Shown here one piece after another: positions 16,294 through 24,688 of a DNA stretch of 64,000 nt. The stretch is from Methylobacterium brachythecii. Lineage in GTDB: Bacteria > Pseudomonadota > Alphaproteobacteria > Rhizobiales > Beijerinckiaceae. Each line of letters begins with the position of its first letter. Position 1 is the stretch's first letter. The position numbers were made by a program, and so were the translations under genes. The DNA is taken from the NCBI RefSeq assembly GCF_014196345.1, contig NZ_JACIDN010000001.1, forward strand, positions 441,393 through 505,392, read 5' to 3'. A model generated the notes under the pieces. That model was not told the origin of the DNA, did no database searches, and saw only the letters and a list, made by a program, of their open reading frames with translations.

Positions 16294-17064
16294 ATGGACG
16301 TCCTGACCAACCGCTTCAAGGCCGCGCTCCGCGAGGGGCACCAGCAGATCGGCCTATGGTGCAGCCTGGCGAGCCCGATCTCCACCGAGATCGTCGCGGG
16401 CTCCGGCTTCGACTGGCTGCTCCTCGACATGGAGCACTCGGCCAACGACCTGCGCGACATATACGGGCAGCTTCAGGCCATGGGTGAGGGCACGGCCAGC
16501 GCCATGGTGCGCGTGCCTAGCGACGAGCCGATCACCATCAAGCGCATCCTCGATACGGGCGCGCAGTCGCTGATGATCCCGAACATCGACGATGCTGACC
16601 AGGCCCGACGCGCGGTGGCGGCGACGCGCTACGCCCCGCGTGGAGTGCGGGGCTTCTCGCAAGCACCGCGTGCCGCCCGCTTCGGCCGCATTCCCGACTA
16701 CCACGCCCGCTGCGAGGCCGAGATCTTCGTGGCCGTGCAGATCGAATCCCGCCGTGCCCTCGACAACCTGGAGGAGATCGCCGCCGTCGAGGGCGTCGAC
16801 GGCGTCTTCATTGGCCCCGGCGACCTCTCGACCAGTCTCGGCTTCATCGGCCAGCAGAACCACCCGGACGTGGTGCAGGTGATCGAGACCGCGATCGCGC
16901 GCATCCGCGACGCAGGCAAGCATGCCGGCATCCTCACCGCAAACGAGGAGCTGGCCCAGCGCTACATCACCGCCGGCACCACCTTCACGGCGATCGGATC
17001 GGATATGGGGCTGCTCGCGCGCAGCTCCGAGGCGCTCGCCAAGCGCTTCCGCCACGACGACTGA
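16294..17064 (+). CDS. garL: HpcH/HpaI aldolase, probable 5-keto-4-deoxyglucarate aldolase
   Basis: 256 aa. Class II aldolase of the HpcH/HpaI family with LLLDMEHSAND (general acid/base region), RVPS, metal-binding Glu in QIES and GPGDLSTSLG. In this position after gudD it should cleave 5-keto-4-deoxyglucarate to pyruvate and tartronate semialdehyde, as GarL does. Sequence alone cannot exclude a related 2-keto-3-deoxy acid aldolase. The start ATG at 16294 has GAGGAGACC upstream. The garR pseudogene follows after 20 bases. Confidence 0.82.
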   Translation: MDVLTNRFKAALREGHQQIGLWCSLASPISTEIVAGSGFDWLLLDMEHSANDLRDIYGQLQAMGEGTASAMVRVPSDEPITIKRILDTGAQSLMIPNIDDADQARRAVAATRYAPRGVRGFSQAPRAARFGRIPDYHARCEAEIFVAVQIESRRALDNLEEIAAVEGVDGVFIGPGDLSTSLGFIGQQNHPDVVQVIETAIARIRDAGKHAGILTANEELAQRYITAGTTFTAIGSDMGLLARSSEALAKRFRHDD

Positions 17065-17084
17065 TCGGTATCTCGGAGACGGAC

Positions 17085-17984
17085 ATGAAGGTCGGATTCG
17101 TCGGCCTCGGCATCATGGGCGCGCCTATGGCCGGGCACCTCATCGCGGGCGGCAACAGCCGGTTTCTTAAGACGCGCCGAGAGGTGCCGCAGGCATTGAT
17201 CGAGGCCGGCGGCTAGGCCTGCGGCACGCCGGCCGAGGTCGCCGAGCGCTCGGACGTCATCCTGCTGATGCTTCCAGATACGCCGGACGTCGAGACGGTC
17301 TTGTTCGGCGCCGATGGCGTCGCGGAGAGCCTGAGCGCCGGCAAGACCATCGTCGACATGAGCTCGATCTCACCGATCGCCACGCGCGACTTCGCTGCGC
17401 GGGTCGCCGAGAAGGGCTGCGACTATCTCGACGCTCCGGTCTCCGGTGGCGAGGTCGGCGCCAAAAACGCCGCTCTCTCGATCATGGTAGGCGGCAAAGT
17501 AAAAGCTTTCGAGCGGGTGAAACCGCTCTTCGACCTCATGGGCAAGACCGTGACACATGTCGGCGAGGCCGGTGCGGGACAGGTCGCCAAGGTCGCCAAC
17601 CAGATCATCGTTGCCCTGACGATCGAAGCTGTGGCCGAGGGCCTGCTCTTCGCCTCGAAGGCCGGCGCGGACCCGGCCAAGGTCCGCCAGGCCATCACCG
17701 GGGGGCTCGCCACGTCGCGCATTCTGGAACTGCACGGCGAGCGCATGATCAAGCGGACCTTCGATCCCGGCTTCCGCATCAGGCTGCACCAGAAGGATCT
17801 CAACCTGGCCCTCGAGGGTGCGCGCTCCCTCGGCATGGCCTTGCCGGCGACGGCCCTCGCTCAGCAGCTCTTCTCGGCCTGCGTCGCCAATGGCGGCGCC
17901 GATGCCGATCATTCCGCCATGGTTCGGGCCCTGGAGCTGATGGCTGGTCACGAAATCGGCGAGGCCCCCCCAACCGAACGCTGA
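17085..17984 (+). pseudogene. garR: Tartronate semialdehyde reductase, interrupted by TAG
   Basis: A full-length reading frame of 299 codons (300 with the terminal stop) except for an in-frame TAG at 17214-17216 (codon 44). Before it is the NAD(P) motif GFVGLGIMGAPMAGHL; directly after it the frame continues ACGTPAEVAERSDVILLMLP, then the catalytic region DAPVSGGEVGAKNAALS and Lys in GAGQVAKVANQI. The stop replaces one residue with no frameshift, so a single substitution (for example GAG to TAG) explains it. An internal start at 17268 would give a protein lacking the cofactor motif. Function would be reduction of tartronate semialdehyde to glycerate. A sequencing error is the main alternative. 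Confidence 0.85.
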
Positions 17985-18092
17985 CCGGGCGGTTTCTTCT
18001 CAAAACGGTGCGCTCTTCGACCGCGCCGTCCAGGCTGTGCACGCGAGCGAATCCTTCATGGCTCGCTAAGCGTGGCCGGCTATTCTGGAGGC

Positions 18093-18566
18093 ATGTTCCG
18101 GTCGGTCCTCAGCCTCGCCGTTCTGCTCACCTTCGTCGGGGCGGCCTCGGCCCTGCCGAAGACGGCAGAGGTTCCCACGCTGGCGACCGTCAAGGGCACC
18201 TGCGAGCGGCTGGTGATCGGCGGCCAGGATGTCACCGGCCAATGCAGCGGCACGCTGCTCAACACGAGCTACGCGACCGGGCGCGTCGGGTTCTACTTCG
18301 TCACCAGCGACGGGGCGGCGCTGACCTTCACGGGGCTCGGCAGCAGTCAGGTCAAACCAGATCCGGACACGGCGGTGCAGCCCGTCGACGGGGTGATCTT
18401 CGGCTTCAAGGGGCAGTACGACCGCGAGAAGGCGGTAGGGATCTGCCGCTTCACCAACCCCAACGACCGCCCGGGCAGCGTGAATTGCAGCGCCGAGACG
18501 CGCGGCGGCAAGTTCTCGGCGGATTTCACCACCGACGGCAAGCCGCCCGAGATCGTGAAGCCCTGA
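18093..18566 (+). CDS. Secreted hypothetical protein
   Basis: 157 aa from the ATG at 18093, with GGAGGC immediately upstream. Signal peptide (MFRSVLSLAVLLTFVGAASA) followed by a beta-rich mature domain with cysteines at CERL, QCSG, ICRF and NCSA, likely two disulfides. No family recognised. It converges on hyi; the two stop codons are separated by five bases. Confidence 0.65.
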   Translation: MFRSVLSLAVLLTFVGAASALPKTAEVPTLATVKGTCERLVIGGQDVTGQCSGTLLNTSYATGRVGFYFVTSDGAALTFTGLGSSQVKPDPDTAVQPVDGVIFGFKGQYDREKAVGICRFTNPNDRPGSVNCSAETRGGKFSADFTTDGKPPEIVKP

Positions 18567-18571
18567 CGCGA

Positions 18572-19363
18572 TCAGGCCGCCGGCTTGGTCCGGTGCGGCG
18601 CGAACCAGGCGAGACCGTCCTGCGTGCCCGCGGCAGGGAGATACTCGGCGCCGACCCAGCCGTCGTAGCCGATGCGGTCGAGCCGTTCGAACAGGCCTGC
18701 GAAGTCGATCGCGGCAGTGCCCGGTTCGTGCCGGCCGGGTGCGTCGGCGATCTGGATGTGGTCGATCCGCCCGAGATGCTTCTCGATCACGGCACCTGGA
18801 TCCTCGCCCATGAGCTGCATGTGGTAGACGTCGTACTGTACGGACAGGTTGGCGGAGCCGGTCTCGGCAATCAGGTCGAGCGCCTGCGCGGTACCGGTCA
18901 GGAAGAAGCCGGGCACGTCGCGGGTGTTGATCGCCTCGATCACCAGCCGGATTCCGGCCCGTTCGAACGCGGCGGCGGCGAAGGCGAGGTTGCCGACGAA
19001 GGTGTCGCGCAGCCGCGCCTGGCTCACCCCCTCGGGGGCCAGTCCGGCAAGGCAGTTCAGCCGGGGGCAGCCGAGCATTCCCGCATAGTCGATCGCGCGG
19101 GCGACGCCTTCACGGAACTCGGAGACCCGCTCGGGCAGGATGGCGATGCCGCGCTCACCCGCATCCCAGTCTCCCGGTGGCAGGTTGTGCAGGACGCAAG
19201 TCAGACCGTTTCGCACCAGCCGCTCGGCGATGGCCTCCTTCGGCGTTTCATAGGGAAACTGGATCTCCACCGCCTCGAATCCGGCCTGGGCCGCACGGTC
19301 GAAGCGGTCGAGAAAGCGGTGCTCCGTGAACAGCAGGCTGAGATTGGCGGCGAAGCGGGGCAT
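18572..19363 (-). CDS. hyi: Hydroxypyruvate isomerase
   Basis: 263 aa, close to the 258 of E. coli Hyi. A TIM-barrel xylose-isomerase-like enzyme interconverting tartronate semialdehyde and hydroxypyruvate. The opening MPRFAANLSLLFTE is typical, and the two catalytic glutamates fall at Glu143 (VIEAIN) and Glu240 (GAEYLP). The related 2-oxo-tetronate isomerase OtnI cannot be excluded. ATG at 19363 with AGGAT just upstream. It sits beyond the broken garR on the opposite strand and could handle the tartronate semialdehyde produced by the glucarate pathway. Confidence 0.85.
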   Translation of the reverse strand: MPRFAANLSLLFTEHRFLDRFDRAAQAGFEAVEIQFPYETPKEAIAERLVRNGLTCVLHNLPPGDWDAGERGIAILPERVSEFREGVARAIDYAGMLGCPRLNCLAGLAPEGVSQARLRDTFVGNLAFAAAAFERAGIRLVIEAINTRDVPGFFLTGTAQALDLIAETGSANLSVQYDVYHMQLMGEDPGAVIEKHLGRIDHIQIADAPGRHEPGTAAIDFAGLFERLDRIGYDGWVGAEYLPAAGTQDGLAWFAPHRTKPAA

Positions 19364-19533
19364 CGATCCTGGAACTTCGGGTGGGGGTCGTCGCTTCAGT
19401 CCTTCACGCCCGGCCATCATGGAGGGCGATCGCCGACAGGCGGCGTCCTTCTCCGCGAACCGGCGGACCCCGCATCCGGGCGGGGCCGCCATGTCCTGAT
19501 GAGACCGTGAGCTGCGAAGGGCAAGGCGGCGGC

Positions 19534-19686
19534 ATGACGGAGATGGTCGTTTCCATCCTTTGTGCAGCCGGGCTCGGCATTGTCGCCGGAGCCTCATTTT
19601 GGCTCACGCGAATCGTCTTGCGCAGTCGGCGCAGGGAGAAACCGGCCGACCAGGAGCGCGGTTCACGAGACCTGCGCACCTGGTAG
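19534..19686 (+). CDS. Small predicted membrane protein
   Basis: 50 aa with one hydrophobic helix (MVVSILCAAGLGIVAGASFW) followed by a very basic tail (RSRRREKP). GGCAAGGCGGCGGC precedes the ATG, a mediocre ribosome binding site. No homologue recognised. Support is only the orderly membrane-plus-basic-tail layout. Confidence 0.35.
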   Translation: MTEMVVSILCAAGLGIVAGASFWLTRIVLRSRRREKPADQERGSRDLRTW

Positions 19687-19790
19687 GCACTCGTGCCTTG
19701 CCTCGGGCGCACGCCTTGCGCGGCTTCCGGCGGCCCCGTATTCAGCTCCCGGACCGGCTCCGATCGGGCGGAGCGGCGAGGCCCGTTTCG

Positions 19791-20138
19791 ATGATCCGTT
19801 CCATCGCCAGCTTCCTCGGCCTGCCCTTCCTCAGCCGCGCGCTCGGGTTCCTGTTCCTGGCCGCCGGCTTCGTCCAGGTCGTCTATGACGGCGCCCGCTC
19901 CATCGCCAACAACACCCTGCGCATCACCACGGTGAGCGAGCTGCTCTTCGCGCTGTTCAAGGATAAGGCGAGTGCGCTGCAGGTCTCGATTGAGGGTGTC
20001 GCTCCCTGGCTCTGGAAAGTGCTCGTGCTGCCGCTGACGCTGGCACCGGCTGCCGCCTTGGCCCTGCTGGTCGGCGCGGCGCTGCTCTGGCTCGGCCAGC
20101 CGAGCCGCGAGCCGATCGGTTTCGCGATGCGGACCTGA
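19791..20138 (+). CDS. Hypothetical membrane protein
   Basis: 115 aa. Hydrophobic segments at about 8-32 (LPFLSRALGFLFLAAGFVQV) and 75-102 (VLPLTLAPAAALALLVGAAL) with a polar region between (DGARSIANNTLRITTVSE). Probably two helices in the inner membrane. No family recognised. A GGCGAGG stretch precedes the ATG at a slightly long distance. Confidence 0.55.
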   Translation: MIRSIASFLGLPFLSRALGFLFLAAGFVQVVYDGARSIANNTLRITTVSELLFALFKDKASALQVSIEGVAPWLWKVLVLPLTLAPAAALALLVGAALLWLGQPSREPIGFAMRT

Positions 20139-20173
20139 GGCGGCCCGTGCCCGCACGGCGCTTGACCGGCTGA

Positions 20174-20428
20174 TCAGGCGATGCGGTCGGCCACCTCGGA
20201 CCACTGCACATTGAAGGCGAGCCGTACCTCGGCCTTCGCCTGTCGGCCGTGATCCCGAACGGTCACGACGACGGCTCCGCCATCCTCCGGCCGCGTTGTC
20301 GGATCTTTCATGAAATCACTGGCGATGACGGCTGCATGACGAATGGCCGCTCTGTCGTTGGGACAGTCGCACCCATCGTGATCGACCATCTCGCGCCCGT
20401 CGTGAGCATCGAAAAAGTAACGCGGCAT
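20174..20428 (-). CDS. DUF6894-type small protein
   Basis: 84 aa starting MPRYFFDAHDGREMVDHDGC, the pattern of the short DUF6894 proteins common in Hyphomicrobiales (M-P-R-Y-F-F-D-x-H-D-G ... D-x-x-G). Function unknown. I chose the ATG at 20428 (GGGAGGCGACAGGCTG upstream) over an in-frame TTG six codons earlier. Confidence 0.65.
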   Translation of the reverse strand: MPRYFFDAHDGREMVDHDGCDCPNDRAAIRHAAVIASDFMKDPTTRPEDGGAVVVTVRDHGRQAKAEVRLAFNVQWSEVADRIA

Positions 20429-20752
20429 CAGCCTGTCGCCTCCCAACGGTCCTGATCATCTTTCAATGTAAATTCGAGGATGTCCAGGTTGATGAAACCT
20501 TGAAAATACAAGATTTTGCTTTCGCTCAACTATCGCCCGGCCCGTGCAACGCATTCAAAATTAGGAGTATGACCAAAACTCACGGCTCGTGATATTTTGT
20601 CACGGCTTTGGAATGCTTGACGGTTTCGATGCTCGCCTGGCGCCGTACCGTTGTTCACGCCACGCGCGCACAACTTTACGTTCGAGGCTCGCGGTGGCCT
20701 CGAAGACGGCCATCGTGCTACGTAGTCCGGCCCAACTCACTCAGAGGCGGCT
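20429..20752. promoter_or_regulatory. AT-rich intergenic region with inverted repeats before MarR gene
   Basis: Visibly richer in A+T than its surroundings (about 20455-20610). It holds AGGTT-gatga-AACCT (20486-20500), directly abutting CTTG-AAAATA-CAAG (20499-20512), which are plausible operators for the divergent MarR-type regulator or for the DUF6894 gene. A seven-codon ORF, MTKTHGS, with AGGAGT just before it lies at 20569-20592. No further gene seen. Confidence 0.35.
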
Positions 20753-21184
20753 GTGCCGCAGCAATCTTACGTACCCCCGCCCTGCCATTGCACGGCCATC
20801 CGGCAGGCCGCCCGGCAGGTCACGCAGATTTACGATCGCCATCTGGCACCGGCGGGCCTGCGCGCATCGCAGTTCGCCGTGCTGCGTGCCGTCCGGCGAT
20901 ACGCGCCCGTCGGGATGCAGGGCCTCGCGGAACGATGCGTCATGGACCGCACCACGATGAGCCGGGCGCTCCGTCCGTTGGAGCGTGGAGGGCTGATCGA
21001 GGTGAGTGCGGGCACCGACGCGCGCACGCGTCTCGTCGAGCTGACGCCGGAAGGGCACTCTCTGCTGGAGCGGATCGCACCCGCCTGGGAGCAGGCGCAG
21101 GCGGAGTTCGAGCGGCGCTTCGGCGCGGACGAAACGAGCGGCTTCCGCGCGATGCTCTCACGGGCCGTCGTGCAGATGGCTTGA
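20753..21184 (+). CDS. MarR-family transcriptional regulator
   Basis: 143 aa from a GTG at 20753 with GAGGCG upstream. Winged-helix core: LRASQFAVLRAVRRYAP, QGLAERCVMDRTTMSRALRP, then the wing (DARTRLVELTPEGHSLLERI). It begins with a CHCTAIRQAARQ segment containing two cysteines, which in some MarR proteins sense oxidants; that role is inferred. The target genes are unknown. Divergent from DUF6894 across an AT-rich region. Confidence 0.85.
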   Translation: MPQQSYVPPPCHCTAIRQAARQVTQIYDRHLAPAGLRASQFAVLRAVRRYAPVGMQGLAERCVMDRTTMSRALRPLERGGLIEVSAGTDARTRLVELTPEGHSLLERIAPAWEQAQAEFERRFGADETSGFRAMLSRAVVQMA

Positions 21185-21211
21185 CGGCGGTCTTCGCGAC
21201 CGGCCCGGTCT

Positions 21212-21613
21212 TCAGATCCCCCAATACGGCGCCGCATTGTAGTAGCGGTGGACGTGCTCTTCCCATTCACGCTCGTCCTGCGGATCGCCACCTTCGGGCG
21301 AGCGCGCCGGCGCGTTGCGGAGTTGCTCTTCGGTGATGTCGACGGAATAGGCGTCCATGCCGGTGTCGTAGGTCAAGACGGCCCAGGGCAGCGTGTAATA
21401 GTCCTCGCCGAGGCCGAGGAAGCCGCCGAAGCTCATCACCACGTAGGCGACGCGGCCGGAGGCCTTGTCGAGCATCAGTCGCTCGATGCGCCCGATCTTG
21501 CTGCCGCCCGGCCGCCTGACCTCGGCGCCCACGACGCGGTCGCTCGCGATGAGGGTACGGGGCGGTCGACCGGCGGTGGCGGCGGGCGAGGGGGTGTGGG
21601 TGTCCGTGTCCAT
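21212..21613 (-). CDS. PRC-barrel domain protein
   Basis: 133 aa. Residues about 20-95 form a PRC barrel: LIASDRVVGAEVRRPGGSKI, then RIERLMLDKASGRVAYVVMS and YYTLPWAVLTYD. The C-terminal tail is acidic, ending YYNAAPYWGI. Such proteins in alphaproteobacteria are mostly cytoplasmic and stress-associated with no defined reaction. ATG at 21613 follows a weak ribosome binding site. Divergent from mepA. Confidence 0.8.
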   Translation of the reverse strand: MDTDTHTPSPAATAGRPPRTLIASDRVVGAEVRRPGGSKIGRIERLMLDKASGRVAYVVMSFGGFLGLGEDYYTLPWAVLTYDTGMDAYSVDITEEQLRNAPARSPEGGDPQDEREWEEHVHRYYNAAPYWGI

Positions 21614-21727
21614 GGCGCGCGGCTCGCAACCTTGTTACATCTCGCCTCGAAAACGCCTGGGCGACCGGGCACGTTCCGGTGCGGCGAGCCCGTCGGCTTG
21701 CCTCATGGTCGAGGGATCCCCCCGCCG

Positions 21728-22657
21728 ATGCTGCTGACTGCCCGTCTGCCCGCCGCTCTCGCCCTCACTCTGGCGATTCTCGCAGGACCGGCACAGGCGC
21801 AGGACAAGGGGACGCTGGACCCGAAACCGCTGCCGCCGCTCGCCAACCCCAACGACCCGTCGACGCCGGCCAAGGCGCTGTTCGGCCGCGTCACCGTGCC
21901 GTCGAGCGGCGCCAGCCACATCTACGGTTCCTATGCCAAGGGCTGTTTCGCCGGCGGCGAAGGTCTGCCGTTCGACGGGCCGACCTGGCAGGTGATGCGC
22001 CCCTCGCGCAATCGGCGATGGGGTACGCCCTACCTGATCAACTTCATGGAGCGCCTCGCCAACACGGCACCGCAGGTCGGCTGGCCGGGGCTGCTCGTCG
22101 GCGACATGGCGCAGCCACGCGGCGGCCCGATGCTCACCGGCCATGCCTCGCACCAGATCGGCATCGATGCCGACGTCTGGCTGACGCCGATGCCCGACCG
22201 CACGCTGACCCGCGCCGAACGCGAGCAGACGTCGGCCACCGATATGGTGCGCGGCGACCGCCTCGACATCGATCCCGACGTCTGGACCTCGGCGCATCTC
22301 GCCCTGATCCGGCTCACGGCCAAGCAGCCGGAGGTGGCGCGCATCTTCGTCAACGCAGCGATCAAGAAGGCGCTGTGCCGGAGCGCCGGCGGCGACCGCG
22401 GTTGGCTCACCAAAGTGCGCCCGATGTACGGTCACAACTACCACTACCATATCCGGCTCGCCTGCCCGCGCGGCTCCGAGACCTGCGAGGACCAGGCGCC
22501 GCCTCCGGGCGGCGATGGCTGCGGCTCCGAATTGGACTATTGGTTCAGTAACGCGGTGCTGCATCCGCAAAAGCCCAAAAACCCACCGCGGCCGAAGCCG
22601 CCGATGACCATGGCTGCCCTCCCGGCTGCCTGCCAGGCGGTTTTGCACGCGCGATAG
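21728..22657 (+). CDS. mepA: Penicillin-insensitive murein endopeptidase
   Basis: 309 aa. Signal peptide (residues 1-24, cleavage after AQA) and an M74 metallopeptidase domain. Zinc-binding and catalytic motifs are visible: GHASHQIGIDADVW and NYHYHIRLACP. Cysteines at YAKGCF, KALC, RLAC, ETC and DGC would form the family's disulfides. The enzyme cleaves D-Ala-mDAP cross-links in the periplasm. A Pro/Lys-rich stretch near the C-terminus is unremarkable. Confidence 0.9.
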   Translation: MLLTARLPAALALTLAILAGPAQAQDKGTLDPKPLPPLANPNDPSTPAKALFGRVTVPSSGASHIYGSYAKGCFAGGEGLPFDGPTWQVMRPSRNRRWGTPYLINFMERLANTAPQVGWPGLLVGDMAQPRGGPMLTGHASHQIGIDADVWLTPMPDRTLTRAEREQTSATDMVRGDRLDIDPDVWTSAHLALIRLTAKQPEVARIFVNAAIKKALCRSAGGDRGWLTKVRPMYGHNYHYHIRLACPRGSETCEDQAPPPGGDGCGSELDYWFSNAVLHPQKPKNPPRPKPPMTMAALPAACQAVLHAR

Positions 22658-22711
22658 GCGTCCGAGCTACGGCTCTCGCCCCGGCGGCCTGGTTCGTGCA
22701 CCATCGGGTGC

Positions 22712-24112
22712 ATGACCGTTCCCGCCCAGGAGCCCTGCCCGGACACTCTCGCGCCCACGCGGCCTGACGGATCGGCCGGCGCCCTGCGCGAGGGGCTCCG
22801 CCACCGCCATCTCGGCATGATCGCGCTCGGCGGCATGATCGGCGCCGGATTGTTCGTCGGCTCAGGGTCCGTAATCCGACAGGTCGGGCCGGGCGCTTTC
22901 CTGTCGTACGCGGCCACCGGCCTCCTGATCATCCTGGTGATGCGGATGCTCGGCGAGATGGCCACCGCCGCACCCTCGACCGGCTCGTTCGTCACGTATG
23001 CCAGGGAGGCGCTTGGCGACTGGGCCGGTTTCTCGACGGCGTGGCTCTACTGGTATTTCTGGGTGATCGTCGTCGGATTCGAGGCGGTGGCCGGGGCCGG
23101 CCTGCTGCAGGTCTGGCTGCCGCAGGCGCCCCTCTGGACCCTGTCCCTCGGCCTGATGCTGCTGATGACGGCGACGAACCTCACCTCAGTCGGAGCCTAC
23201 GGCGAGTTCGAGTACTGGTTTGCCGGCATAAAGGTTCTGGCGATCCTCGCCTTCCTCGCCCTCGGCGGCTCATTCGCCCTCGGGCTCTGGCCCGGCCATG
23301 CGATGGATCTGTCGAACCTGTCCCGCGGCGGAGGCCTGTTTCCGAACGGCGTCGGCGCGATCTTTTCAGGGATCGTCGTCGTGGTTTTCTCGATGGTGGG
23401 GGCGGAGATCGCCACGGTCGCCGCCGCCGAAACCAAGGACCCCGCGAAGGCCGTCGCGCGGGCGACCCGCACCGTCGCGTTCCGCATCATCGTCTTCTAC
23501 GTCGGCGCGATCCTGCTGCTCACGATCATCCTGCCCTGGGACGGTCTGACCCCGGGCGGCTCACCCTTCGTCGCGGCCTTCGAGCGCATGGGGTTCGGCT
23601 GGGCGGGCGGCGCGATGAACGCGGTGGTTCTCACCGCTGTCCTGTCCTGCCTGAATTCGGGGCTCTACACCGCCTCGCGGATGTTGTTCGTGCTTGGGGA
23701 GCGTGGCGAGGCGCCGAGGGCGCTGATGCGGCTCAATCATTCCGGTGTACCGGTGCTCGCGATCCTCGTCTCGACGGCGATGGGCTACCTCGCCGTTGTG
23801 GCGGCCTACGTGTCGCCGGATGCGGTGTTTCTGTTCCTGCTCAACTCGTCGGGCGCCGTCATCCTGCTGGTCTATCTGGCGATCGCGGTCTCTCAGTTGA
23901 TCCTGAGACCGCGCATCCCGCCGGATCGTCCCGTTGTGCGGATGTGGCTCTATCCCTACCTGACGCTCGCCACGATCGCGGCGATGCTCGGCATCCTGGC
24001 CGCCATGGCCTTCCAGCCGGAGACGCGGTCGCAGCTTCTACTCAGCCTGCTCTCGGCCGCGCTCGTACTGGGCGCCTATGGCATCCGGCGCAGGTTCGTC
24101 GCGGCGGCCTGA
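22712..24112 (+). CDS. APC-family amino acid permease
   Basis: 466 aa with about 12 hydrophobic helices. The AAT-family opening LREGLRHRHLGMIALGGMIG followed by AGLFVGSGSVI is clear, and the second helix pair (MRMLGEMATAAPSTGSFVTY) matches GABA/proline/cationic amino-acid permeases. The substrate cannot be fixed from sequence. The translation start at GTG/ATG 22712 lies 55 bases after mepA. Convergent with the UPF0114 gene, four bases between stops. Confidence 0.87.
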   Translation: MTVPAQEPCPDTLAPTRPDGSAGALREGLRHRHLGMIALGGMIGAGLFVGSGSVIRQVGPGAFLSYAATGLLIILVMRMLGEMATAAPSTGSFVTYAREALGDWAGFSTAWLYWYFWVIVVGFEAVAGAGLLQVWLPQAPLWTLSLGLMLLMTATNLTSVGAYGEFEYWFAGIKVLAILAFLALGGSFALGLWPGHAMDLSNLSRGGGLFPNGVGAIFSGIVVVVFSMVGAEIATVAAAETKDPAKAVARATRTVAFRIIVFYVGAILLLTIILPWDGLTPGGSPFVAAFERMGFGWAGGAMNAVVLTAVLSCLNSGLYTASRMLFVLGERGEAPRALMRLNHSGVPVLAILVSTAMGYLAVVAAYVSPDAVFLFLLNSSGAVILLVYLAIAVSQLILRPRIPPDRPVVRMWLYPYLTLATIAAMLGILAAMAFQPETRSQLLLSLLSAALVLGAYGIRRRFVAAA

Positions 24113-24116
24113 CCGA

Positions 24117-24620
24117 TCAGGTCTCGTGGTGTCCCGCCGAGGTCCGGTCCGTCAGCGCCATCAGCAGACCCGAGACCACGAAGACCATGTGGATCCCGAC
24201 GAACCAGGCGAGGTCGCGATCCGTGTAGTTCTTCATGTCCATGAAGGCCTTGAGGAGTTGGATCGCCGAGATCGCGACGATCGACGACATCAGCTTGAGC
24301 TTGAGCCCCGTGAAGTCGATCGTGCCCATCCATTCGGGCCAGTCCTTGTGTTCCGTATGGTCGAACTTCGAGACGAAGTTCTCATAGCCCGAGAACATCA
24401 CGATGATGAGCAGCGAGGCGGTGAACGACAGGTCAACCAGGGTCAGCACGCCGAGGATGGTCTGCGATTCGTTCAGTTCCAGCAGGTGCCCGGCAAAGTG
24501 CCAGATCTCCTGGCCCAGCTTGACCAGGAGGATCAGCAGGCCGAGCACCAGGGCCGCATAGAACGGCGCGAGCAGCCACCGGCTCGCGAAGAGAAAACGC
24601 TCGAAGCCCCGTTCCAACAT
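24117..24620 (-). CDS. UPF0114/YqhA-family membrane protein
   Basis: 167 aa. Four predicted transmembrane helices: WLLAPFYAALVLGLLILLVK, the TLVDLSFTASLLIIVMFSGY segment, KLMSSIVAISAIQLL and FVGIHMVFVVSGLLMALT. The ERFLFASRWLLAP and GYENFVSK motifs are typical of YqhA/TIGR00645 proteins. Inner-membrane, function unknown. Confidence 0.88.
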   Translation of the reverse strand: MLERGFERFLFASRWLLAPFYAALVLGLLILLVKLGQEIWHFAGHLLELNESQTILGVLTLVDLSFTASLLIIVMFSGYENFVSKFDHTEHKDWPEWMGTIDFTGLKLKLMSSIVAISAIQLLKAFMDMKNYTDRDLAWFVGIHMVFVVSGLLMALTDRTSAGHHET

Positions 24621-24688
24621 CCGTCCGCCGATCCCTTGCTGAGCGATCAGCGGTGTGGCACGCGACTGCTACGCCTTCAAGGCAGCCG

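Noticed and set aside
12991-16341. A 1116-codon open frame on the minus strand
   Set aside because: It is antisense to gudP, the LysR gene and gudD, whose motifs are unmistakable. High GC keeps antisense frames open.
17214-17216. Recoding of TAG as an amino acid in garR
   Set aside because: No pyrrolysine or suppressor machinery is visible in the window and other genes end in TAG normally (for example 10920-10922).
20569-20592. Seven-codon ORF as an attenuator leader peptide
   Set aside because: No run of regulatory codons and no terminator/antiterminator pair after it; kept only as part of the intergenic note.
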